From NCBI GenBank assembly GCA_030609785.1, contig JAUWTC010000204.1, positions 1 to 5,587 on the forward strand: a DNA stretch of 5,587 nt, written 5' to 3'. Shown piece by piece: positions 1-5,587 of this stretch. Made by a program: the position numbers and the translations under genes. The DNA comes from Holophagae bacterium (GTDB taxonomy: Bacteria > Acidobacteriota > Thermoanaerobaculia > Thermoanaerobaculales > Sulfomarinibacteraceae). The notes under the pieces are model-generated. The model had not been told where the DNA came from and did not search any database. It saw only the letters and a program-made list of their open reading frames with translations. Position 1 is the first letter of the stretch, and every line of letters begins with the position of its first letter.

Positions 1-888
1 ACCGTCGACCTGGAAAAGGTAGATGCCAACTTCAGGCCCGAGGGTCTCAAGCGAAAAGAGGGTGAGCGGGAATTCAATGGCCTGATCAACCGCTTGCGCG
101 AACTGCAACACCAGTTGTACGCCGAGGACAAGCACTCGCTGCTGATCGTGCTTCAGGGCCGTGACGCTGCCGGCAAGGACGGCACGATCCGCCACGTCTT
201 TGGCCCTCTCAATCCCCAGGGCTGCAGGGTGGCCAGCTTCAAGGTGCCGTCAAAGCTGGAAGCCTCTCATGATTTCCTCTGGCGCTGCCATATTGCCGCC
301 CCGGCGAGGGGGCAGATCGGCATTTTCAACCGCTCACACTACGAAGACGTGCTGGTCGTTCGGGTTCACAATTTGGTGCCCGAGGCGATCTGGTCCAGAC
401 GTTTCGATCACATCAACAACTTCGAAGCCCTGCTGCACGACAAAGGCACGACCGTGCTCAAGTTCTACCTGCACATTGACCGGGACGAGCAGCTCGAGCG
501 CTTTGGGAAGCGCATCTCGGATCCGGCCAGGAACTGGAAAATCAGCGACGCGGACTATTCGGAGAGGCCGTATTGGGATCAATACACCGAGGCCTTCGAG
601 GATGCGTTGGGTCGGTGCAGTACGGAAAATGCACCGTGGTTCGTCATCCCGGCAAACCGCAAGTGGTTCAGAAACCTCGCCATCGCCTCAATCGTCGTTG
701 ATGCTATGGAGAACCTCAACATGAAATACCCTGAGCCCTCGGTCGACATGGACGAAATCAGGCAGAAATACCACCAGGCGGGGACCAGGGGAAGAGAACG
801 CCGAATGGAGGCAGGCTACCGCGAGGATTCCGAAGAGATCGAGCAGCTCAATTCCGAGTGGGAGGCCGCAGACGCCGAGATTGACTGA
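1..888 (+). CDS. ppk2: Polyphosphate kinase 2 family protein (PPK2, class III-like), 5' end missing
   Basis: PPK2 enzymes move phosphate between inorganic polyphosphate and nucleotides in the cytoplasm; class III members can phosphorylate both AMP and ADP. The frame is open from base 1 with no convincing start, and the first 31 codons already read like the usual N-terminal helix (ending RLRELQHQLYAED), so the start lies left of the window. Seen over 295 codons: Walker A GRDAAGKDG at fragment residues 53-61; NPQGCRVASFK soon after; HDFLWR and APARGQIG; the Walker B region IFNRSHYEDVLV at 108-119; and downstream a lid-like DPARNWKIS and a PANRKWFRNL block. The SHYED form of the Walker B region is what I recall for class III-type and related PPK2s, as opposed to SWYNR in classes I and II. 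After KYPEP comes a charged Glu/Arg-rich tail of roughly 40 residues. No terminator is visible after the stop. Family is confident; class and preferred substrate are inferred. Confidence 0.95.
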   Translation, partial: TVDLEKVDANFRPEGLKRKEGEREFNGLINRLRELQHQLYAEDKHSLLIVLQGRDAAGKDGTIRHVFGPLNPQGCRVASFKVPSKLEASHDFLWRCHIAAPARGQIGIFNRSHYEDVLVVRVHNLVPEAIWSRRFDHINNFEALLHDKGTTVLKFYLHIDRDEQLERFGKRISDPARNWKISDADYSERPYWDQYTEAFEDALGRCSTENAPWFVIPANRKWFRNLAIASIVVDAMENLNMKYPEPSVDMDEIRQKYHQAGTRGRERRMEAGYREDSEEIEQLNSEWEAADAEID

Positions 889-927
889 AGATTGGCTGGA
901 CGAGCGGGCCGGAAGAAAAAGAAGGAA

Positions 928-951
928 ACGCAGAGACGCAGAGACGCAGAG
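928..951 (+). repeat. Three perfect tandem copies of ACGCAGAG (left arm)
   Basis: Exact tandem octamers lie at 928-935, 936-943 and 944-951, preceded by a purine-rich stretch (911-927). Related units occur in the opposite orientation at 1154-1169 and 1257-1272, so this looks like the left arm of an inverted-repeat element. Similar (A/C)ACAGAG and ACGCAGAG octamer strings are, from my recollection, common between genes in many environmental bacterial genomes; I know of no assigned function. Confidence 0.85.
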
Positions 952-1153
952 TTCAGGTGACCAGCGAGACCGGTATTGTCCTCCGCATTTTCTTTACTCT
1001 GTACTCCCTCAATCACGCTGCCATGAAGTAGTAAGTCTGAAGCTGCGCATGGAAATTGGCGGAAAAATGTCAAAATCAGAGGCTATTCATGAAGGAGAAT
1101 GACACCCATTGAAATTCAATTCTTTTCTTAACGACAGCCTCCTGGATCTCCCT

Positions 1154-1169
1154 CTCTGCGTCCCTGCGT
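1154..1169 (-). repeat. Inverted copy of the octamer repeat, two units (right arm)
   Basis: Read on the minus strand this is ACGCAGGG followed by ACGCAGAG, matching the left arm at 15 of 16 positions. The flanking bases at 1170-1182 are also A/G-rich on the minus strand and partly match the flank of the left arm (about 7 of 12). The two arms could pair as a stem of about 16 bp enclosing roughly 200 nt. Confidence 0.8.
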
Positions 1170-1256
1170 TAATTTCTTCATTTGACGCGGTCCATTTCAG
1201 GGGGATGTTGGGTCTGTCGTTTCCCCTTTGGTTGCGGCCAGCACACGCGCCATGCC

Positions 1257-1272
1257 CTCTGCACCTCTGTGG
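1257..1272 (-). repeat. Diverged third block of the octamer repeat
   Basis: Read on the minus strand this is CCACAGAG followed by GTGCAGAG, preserving the 8-nt period and the CAGAG core. It lies 22 bp beyond the stop codon of the flavoprotein gene and has the same orientation as the block at 1154-1169. Confidence 0.6.
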
Positions 1273-1294
1273 TGACCCTTGCGTGCCTGAGCTA

Positions 1295-2257
1295 TCAGCC
1301 CGAAAAGCCGTTTTCCAGGATTTCCTCAGCCTCGTTAACGATTCGTTCGATCAGCTCGGCGACGGTGGGGATGTCGTTGACAAGGCCGACGCACAGGCCG
1401 GCGGTACACAGCCCGGCTTCGATGTCGCCGGTCGAGAGAACCTTGAGGCCGTTCTTGCCACTGACCAGGGGCGCCAGTTGCTCGATGCCCGCACCTTCAG
1501 CTTCGAGAGCGACTACTTTCTCGGCGACCGAGTTTTTCAAAACCCTCTCCGTATTGCGGAGGGACCGTAAGACATAGGTTGTGTCGCCCTCGCCGGCGCG
1601 AACGAGCCAGTCCTTGACGTTCTGGTGCACCGGCGATTCGACGGTGGCGACGAAACGTGTGCCCATGTTGATCGCTCCCGCGCCGAGGGCCAGGGCCGCG
1701 ATCAGGCCGCGTCCGTCGGCGAAGCCGCCCGAGGCGATCACCGGAATGCTGATTTCATCGACCGTGCGGGGGATCAGGATCAAGGACGTGATGTCTTCCT
1801 CGCCGGGGTGGCCGGCACACTCGCAGCCGTCGATGCTGACGTAGTCGCAACCGATCGACTGGGCCTTTTTGGCGAAACGAACCGAGGTGCACTTGTGAAT
1901 GACCTTGATGCCCGCCCCCTTGAGGCTTTCCATGTACTGCACGGGATTGCGTCCCGCCGTCTCGACGATGCCGATGCCCTCGGAGACGATGACGTCAATG
2001 AAACCGTCGTAGTTCTTCGGTGCCAGAGTCGGCATGAGCGTCAGGTTGACGCCAAAGGGTTTGGTGGTCAGTTCACGGGTCTTCTTGATGGCCGCCGCCA
2101 GCCCCTCGGGCGTTTCGAAGGTCAGGGCGGTCAGGATGCCCAGGCCCCCGGCATTGGACACCGCGGCGACAAGTTCGGGTTGGGATACCCACATCATGCC
2201 ACCCTGAATGATCGGATGTTCAATGCCGAGGTCTTTGGTGATTTGGGTTTCGAGCAT
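1295..2257 (-). CDS. NMO-family FMN oxidoreductase, likely NADH:quinone reductase (PA1024-like)
   Basis: This is a 320-residue, full-length TIM-barrel flavoprotein of the nitronate monooxygenase / 2-nitropropane dioxygenase family, soluble and cytoplasmic. Visible motifs: HPIIQGGMMWVS at 14-25; NAGGLG at 35-40; FGVNLTLMP at 68-76; VIHKCTSVRFA at 119-129; DGCECAGHPGEED at 143-155 with His150 at the usual active-site place; the FMN phosphate segment VIASGGFADGRG at 173-184; and GAGAINMGTRF at 192-202. This motif set closely matches what I recall of Pseudomonas aeruginosa PA1024, which was annotated as a nitronate monooxygenase but characterised as an NADH:quinone reductase; that function is therefore the better inference. 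The ATG is supported by AGGAGG (minus strand, 2266-2271) 8 nt upstream. It is transcribed alone from a promoter just upstream. No terminator is seen after the stop. The family is certain; the substrate is not. Confidence 0.93.
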   Translation of the reverse strand: MLETQITKDLGIEHPIIQGGMMWVSQPELVAAVSNAGGLGILTALTFETPEGLAAAIKKTRELTTKPFGVNLTLMPTLAPKNYDGFIDVIVSEGIGIVETAGRNPVQYMESLKGAGIKVIHKCTSVRFAKKAQSIGCDYVSIDGCECAGHPGEEDITSLILIPRTVDEISIPVIASGGFADGRGLIAALALGAGAINMGTRFVATVESPVHQNVKDWLVRAGEGDTTYVLRSLRNTERVLKNSVAEKVVALEAEGAGIEQLAPLVSGKNGLKVLSTGDIEAGLCTAGLCVGLVNDIPTVAELIERIVNEAEEILENGFSG

Positions 2258-2265
2258 GTTTTCCC

Positions 2266-2271
2266 CCTCCT
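2266..2271 (-). promoter_or_regulatory. Ribosome binding site AGGAGG of the NMO-family gene
   Basis: A perfect AGGAGG on the minus strand, 8 nt before the ATG at 2257, fixes that start. Confidence 0.85.
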
Positions 2272-2284
2272 GTGGACGAGGAGA

Positions 2285-2313
2285 AAGATAGGGCTAACGG
2301 GTCGAAGAGTCAA
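2285..2313 (-). promoter_or_regulatory. Sigma70-like promoter of the NMO-family gene
   Basis: On the minus strand, TTGACT (2308-2313, 5 of 6 to consensus), a 17-bp spacer and TATCTT (2285-2290, 4 of 6). The predicted transcription start is near 2278, giving a leader of about 20 nt with the Shine-Dalgarno sequence well placed. The -35 hexamer falls within a run of GTCAAAG/GTCGAAG repeats, and the spacer contains one copy of the 14-nt direct repeat. Prediction from pattern only. Confidence 0.6.
2290..2303 (+). repeat. 14-nt direct repeat, copy 1 (AGGGCTAACGGGTC)
   Basis: Identical to 2369-2382, 79 bp away. Both copies run into further GTCAAAG or GTCGAA-like heptamers (2301-2324 here), so the exact 14-mer is the best-conserved part of a longer degenerate repeat. 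Confidence 0.8.
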
Positions 2314-2340
2314 AGAGGTCAAAGTGGCCTGGCCATCGTA

Positions 2341-2363
2341 GGGGCGGGTCCCTGTGCCCGCCC
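2341..2363. repeat. GC-rich hairpin repeat between the two direct repeats
   Basis: GGGCGGG (2342-2348) pairs perfectly with CCCGCCC (2357-2363) around an 8-nt loop. The wording GTAGGGGCGGGTCCCTGTGC matches a type of dispersed intergenic palindrome I recall from many bacterial genomes. There is no T-run on either side, so it is unlikely to be an intrinsic terminator. Confidence 0.65.
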
Positions 2364-2368
2364 GTCTC

Positions 2369-2382
2369 AGGGCTAACGGGTC
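2369..2382 (+). repeat. 14-nt direct repeat, copy 2 (AGGGCTAACGGGTC)
   Basis: Exact second copy of 2290-2303, followed by AAAGGGGTCGAACGG. It could also give a TTGACC -35 on the minus strand (2379-2384), but no -10 lies at the right distance, so only copy 1 looks like part of a promoter. Confidence 0.8.
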
Positions 2383-2424
2383 AAAGGGGTCGAACGGTTA
2401 TCGACTCTTTGCCCGACGGAGACG

Positions 2425-2450
2425 AAAAAGGAGCGCCTGCCGGCGCTCCT
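2425..2450 (-). terminator. Rho-independent terminator of the DUF481-mscS operon
   Basis: On the minus strand, AGGAGCGCC (2450-2442), a 4-nt loop, then GGCGCTCCT (2437-2429), a perfect 9-bp stem, followed by TTTT (2428-2425). It begins 24 bp after the mscS stop codon. The plus-strand side has only TT after the stem, so it works mainly in the minus direction. Confidence 0.88.
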
Positions 2451-2474
2451 TGAATAGCTGGGATGCACGAAGGT

Positions 2475-3296
2475 CTACGAAACCTGATGCATGTAAACGT
2501 CCTGCTGCGGGTAGGGGATCGAGCAACCGGCAGCCTCAAGCCCCTCCTTGATTTTGCGGGTCAGGTCAAAACGAAGGTCCCAGTAATCTCCCGCCTGGCA
2601 CCAGGGTCGCACAACGAGATCGACCGAGGAGTCGCCAAGGTTCGAAACCGCAATCTGCAGTGCCGGGTCGGCCAGGACGCGGTCGTCTGATGTCACGATC
2701 GTGCGGATCGTATCCATCGCGGTCTGAATATTGTCGTCATACGAGATTCCGATCACCAAATCGACTCGGCGGGTGTCGAACCCGCTGAAGTTGGAGATCG
2801 TTCCGCCCCACACGCTGGAATTGGGCACCACAATCTTGACGTTGTCGGGCGTTTTCAGCGTCGTGCTGAAGAGGCCGATCTCGACGACCGAACCCATGGT
2901 GCCGCCGATGTCGACGAAATCGTCCAGTTTGAACGGCCGGAAGATCAGCAGCATGACGCCCGCTGCGAAATTGGAAAGCGTGCCCTGCAGGGCAAGTCCG
3001 ACCGCCAGGCCTGCTGCGCCGAGAACGGCGATCAGCGAGGTGGTTTGTACGCCGAAGAGACTCAAGACGGCGATGAACACCACGATCAGAATCAGGAAAT
3101 AGACGCCCTTGGAGAAGAAGGCCACCAGGGTCGGGTCAACCTCGGCCTTGTTCATGGCCTTGCGACTGATGCCTCGGCCCCAGGCGGCCGCGATCCGGCC
3201 GACGATCAAGAGGGCGATGGCGCCGATGACGCTCAGTCCATAGTGTGTCAGGTAGGCGGTGGCGCCGGCGAGAACGTCCGAAATATTGATATCCAT
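2475..3296 (-). CDS. mscS: Small-conductance mechanosensitive channel, MscS family
   Basis: An inner-membrane channel of 273 residues, close to E. coli MscS (286). MscS channels are homoheptamers that open under membrane tension and release solutes after osmotic downshock. Seen: TM1 about 19-39, TM2 about 64-82, and the pore helix TM3 with GAAGLAVGLALQG at 93-105, then TLSNFAAGV and LIFRPF (about 117-122). With an offset of 8 from E. coli numbering, the pore leucines are Leu97 and Leu101 (105 and 109 in E. coli), and the Gln-Gly at the TM3 kink is 104-105 (112-113). The beta domain follows (DDFVDIGG, FSTTLKTPDN, VVPNS), then the alpha/beta domain ending YPQQDVYM. No key residue is missing and there is no N-terminal sensor extension, so it is a minimal channel. 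It is the second gene of an operon, 10 bp after the DUF481 gene, with GAGGAG 6 nt before its ATG and a terminator behind it. Confidence 0.97.
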   Translation of the reverse strand: MDINISDVLAGATAYLTHYGLSVIGAIALLIVGRIAAAWGRGISRKAMNKAEVDPTLVAFFSKGVYFLILIVVFIAVLSLFGVQTTSLIAVLGAAGLAVGLALQGTLSNFAAGVMLLIFRPFKLDDFVDIGGTMGSVVEIGLFSTTLKTPDNVKIVVPNSSVWGGTISNFSGFDTRRVDLVIGISYDDNIQTAMDTIRTIVTSDDRVLADPALQIAVSNLGDSSVDLVVRPWCQAGDYWDLRFDLTRKIKEGLEAAGCSIPYPQQDVYMHQVS

Positions 3297-3302
3297 GTTG
3301 AT

Positions 3303-3308
3303 CTCCTC
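3303..3308 (-). promoter_or_regulatory. mscS ribosome binding site overlapping the upstream stop codon
   Basis: GAGGAG on the minus strand, 6 nt before the mscS ATG (3296), shares two bases with the TGA stop of the DUF481 gene (3309-3307). This arrangement favours translational coupling: ribosomes finishing the first gene stop on the binding site of the second. Confidence 0.85.
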
Positions 3309-4050
3309 AGAACTTGACGACCAGGGATGCCTTGGTCGTCGTGTCGGTGTCGTCGTTGTCCCCGATCGGTTCGTTGCGGAAGCGGTACTCGTAGCTGAGG
3401 CGTAGACCGAAGAGATCGGTCAACGAGGCTTCGAGCGCCGTGATGGATTCCAGCCGCCAGTCGGCCGAATCGTCGAAGTTCGGGTAGTAGGTCAGATCCT
3501 GGATCAGTTTGGCAGATTCGGAGAATGTCCAAGCAAAATGCACGGCCGCAAGGCCACCCATGAAGCTGGTGTCCGGCTCGGGTTCGATTCGGTCCTCGTC
3601 GGTATAGGTCAGGCCGCCGTCGAAGCTGAGGAAAAACTTCCCGTTGTCGACGGCCTTGTAGGTGGCGCCGGCCTCGAGCATTGTTCGCAGGTCGAACCCG
3701 GCGAACTCGTCCTTCTCTCCGCTCAAGCCCCCGAAGAGATTCCAACGGTCATTCAGCGCCCTCGTGCCACGCACTCCGGCCAGGTACCGCTCGGCCGTCA
3801 GTTCGCCGGTGTCCTCGGCCCGGTTGAACAGACCGTAGGCCTCGAAGCCCCACGGCGTCGGCCTGCGGACAAATGAGAAATCGAGCCCAAAGCTCGAGGT
3901 GTCGGTGTTGCCGGTTGTCGAGACGTAACTCAGGGCTGCGTTTCCGGTCCACAGGGGCTCCGGGGCCTCGGCTTCCGGCGCCTCCTCGGCGAATGCCGGC
4001 ATGGAAGCCAATGCGGTTGCAAATAGACAGATGATTGCAATTCTCTTCAT
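3307..4050 (-). CDS. DUF481 (YdiY-like) outer-membrane beta-barrel protein
   Basis: A 247-residue protein exported to the outer membrane; the molecular function of DUF481 proteins is not established. Seen: a Sec signal peptide, MKR then a hydrophobic core, ending MPAFA with cleavage after Ala21; an acidic Ala/Pro/Glu linker at 22-32; then the family signature WTGNAALSYVSTTGNTDTSS at 34-53. Alternating beta-strand segments follow (FEAYGLFNRAED, AERYLAGVRGTRAL, LFGGLSGEKDEFAGF, YEYRFRNEP), with C-terminal Phe as expected for barrel assembly. I chose the ATG at 4050 because GAGGAG (4060-4065) lies 9 nt upstream and the signal peptide then begins with Met-Lys-Arg. A GTG at 4080 would add ten residues before it and has no binding site. 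First gene of an operon with mscS; a promoter is predicted at 4132-4160. Family confident; role unknown. Confidence 0.9.
   Translation of the reverse strand: MKRIAIICLFATALASMPAFAEEAPEAEAPEPLWTGNAALSYVSTTGNTDTSSFGLDFSFVRRPTPWGFEAYGLFNRAEDTGELTAERYLAGVRGTRALNDRWNLFGGLSGEKDEFAGFDLRTMLEAGATYKAVDNGKFFLSFDGGLTYTDEDRIEPEPDTSFMGGLAAVHFAWTFSESAKLIQDLTYYPNFDDSADWRLESITALEASLTDLFGLRLSYEYRFRNEPIGDNDDTDTTTKASLVVKF
3316..3340 (-). promoter_or_regulatory. Hairpin just upstream of the mscS ribosome binding site
   Basis: In the transcript, GACGACCA (3340-3333) pairs perfectly with TGGTCGTC (3323-3316). Inside there is one A-C mismatch and two more G-C pairs around a CAU triloop. It lies within the last codons of the DUF481 gene and ends 7 nt before the mscS Shine-Dalgarno sequence. 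No T-run follows, so it is not an intrinsic terminator. It may affect translation or mRNA stability, or be a by-product of the Thr/Val-rich coding sequence. Confidence 0.4.
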
Positions 4051-4059
4051 GGTTGTTTT

Positions 4060-4065
4060 CTCCTC
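4060..4065 (-). promoter_or_regulatory. Ribosome binding site that fixes the DUF481 gene start
   Basis: GAGGAG on the minus strand, 9 nt before the ATG at 4050. It decides against the in-frame GTG at 4080, because it would lie inside the coding region of that longer version. Confidence 0.75.
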
Positions 4066-4131
4066 ATTCTCAATGAACACTCGGACTTGTTGAGATCTTC
4101 CCGGTGTTGGTTTTTCTCGATATCACGCGGG

Positions 4132-4160
4132 AGTATCGGGTTGAGAAAGCCCTCAGTCAA
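4132..4160 (-). promoter_or_regulatory. Sigma70-like promoter of the DUF481-mscS operon
   Basis: On the minus strand, TTGACT (4155-4160, 5 of 6), a 17-bp spacer and GATACT (4132-4137, 4 of 6), followed by a GC-rich CCCGCG discriminator. The predicted start near 4125 gives a leader of about 75 nt. The -10 and discriminator share ATACTCCCG with the opposite-facing promoter region at 4200-4209. Confidence 0.6.
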
Positions 4161-4199
4161 CACGCCGTAAATAGGGAATAATCCAGCTCATTTTTGCGC

Positions 4200-4205
4200 T
4201 ATACT
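4200..4205 (+). promoter_or_regulatory. Possible -10 element of the sulfatase gene
   Basis: TATACT (5 of 6 to consensus) lies about 90 bp before the sulfatase ATG. There is no good -35 at 16-18 bp and no extended -10 TG, so the promoter would be weak or need an activator. CCCGG follows the hexamer. The implied leader of about 85 nt holds a small 5-bp hairpin (CGCCT 4241-4245 with AGGCG 4253-4257). Confidence 0.35.
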
Positions 4206-4285
4206 CCCGGAATCAACTGAATGGGCATGACTGCAATAAACGCCTCTCGGGAAGGCGATCGCTACAAGGAACTCAATAGGACACA

Positions 4286-4291
4286 AAGGAG
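4286..4291 (+). promoter_or_regulatory. Ribosome binding site AAGGAG of the sulfatase gene
   Basis: AAGGAG lies 6 nt before the ATG at 4298 and supports that start over the in-frame ATG at 4310. Confidence 0.85.
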
Positions 4292-4297
4292 TGAACA

Positions 4298-5587
<1,290 letters not shown>

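Larger units (their letters stand above)
889..1294. other. 406-bp intergenic region without a gene, between two convergent genes
   Basis: This gap lies between the stop codons of ppk2 (plus) and the flavoprotein gene (minus). Open frames here are short, lack a properly spaced Shine-Dalgarno sequence, and resemble no family I know. The recognisable content is the set of 8-nt-period repeat blocks listed separately. The middle part (about 1040-1140) is richer in A and T than the flanking genes. I see no intrinsic terminator with a T-run for either convergent gene. Confidence 0.7.

Noticed and set aside
94..96. TTG as the start of ppk2
   Set aside because: No Shine-Dalgarno sequence, and the codons before it encode sequence typical of the family N-terminus, so the true start lies outside the window.
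928..951. CRISPR-like array
   Set aside because: The units are 8 nt and directly tandem with no spacers, and no cas gene is present.
881..1102. A 73-codon open frame overlapping the end of ppk2
   Set aside because: It starts at a TTG without a ribosome binding site and its Arg-rich part is simply the translation of the ACGCAGAG repeat.
1092..1131. AAGGAG followed by ATG and ten codons
   Set aside because: The Shine-Dalgarno-like sequence is only 1 nt from the ATG and the peptide is too short to support.
1109..1570. A 153-codon plus-strand open frame starting in the gap
   Set aside because: Most of it is antisense to the NMO-family gene, the rest is the repeat region, and no Shine-Dalgarno sequence precedes it.
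1625..2341. A 238-codon plus-strand open frame opposite the NMO-family gene
   Set aside because: Antisense to a clearly conserved flavoprotein; composition is biased to Arg, Asp and Gly as expected of a shadow frame, and its end crosses the repeats.
2342..2363. GC-rich hairpin as a terminator
   Set aside because: It has no T-run on either strand, while a proper terminator for the mscS operon lies at 2425-2450.
4255..4262. GCGATCGC palindrome (HIP1-like)
   Set aside because: A single copy in the window; the cyanobacterial HIP1 site is meaningful only as a very frequent genome-wide repeat.

Overview
The window shows no mobile element, phage region or CRISPR array. It looks like ordinary chromosome of a diderm (Gram-negative) bacterium with GC content around 60%. 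The evidence for a diderm is a predicted outer-membrane beta-barrel with a signal peptide and a C-terminal phenylalanine, together with an exported sulfatase. Strong AGGAGG-type ribosome binding sites and sigma70-like promoters would suit a proteobacterium or a related phylum. The sequence alone does not fix the genus.

Layout: (1) 1-888, plus strand: the 3' part of a class III-like polyphosphate kinase 2 (PPK2); its start lies left of the window. (2) 889-1294: a 406-bp gap with no supportable gene. It carries an 8-nt-period repeat (ACGCAGAG units) whose copies are in opposite orientations at its two ends. (3) 1295-2257, minus: a flavoprotein of the nitronate monooxygenase family that resembles the NADH:quinone reductase PA1024 more than classical nitronate monooxygenases. 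It has a good promoter and ribosome binding site. (4) 2258-2474: a gap holding that promoter, two copies of a 14-nt direct repeat, a GC-rich hairpin repeat, and an intrinsic terminator for the next gene. (5) 2475-4050, minus: a two-gene operon, a DUF481 outer-membrane protein followed after 10 bp by an MscS-type mechanosensitive channel. The stop codon of the first gene overlaps the Shine-Dalgarno sequence of the second. (6) 4051-4297: a divergent promoter region. (7) 4298-5587, plus: an exported formylglycine-type sulfatase with a C-T-A-G-R active site, cut by the right edge after 430 codons.

The only pair clearly working together is DUF481-MscS, an envelope operon plausibly linked to osmotic or envelope stress. 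PPK2 (polyphosphate and nucleotide energy), the quinone reductase (redox) and the sulfatase (sulfate ester cleavage in periplasm or outside) are separate transcription units with no evident shared pathway. I found no convincing undescribed multi-gene system. The points most worth a second look are the intergenic repeats, the operon coupling with a hairpin just before the mscS ribosome binding site, and the shared sequence in the two divergent promoters.
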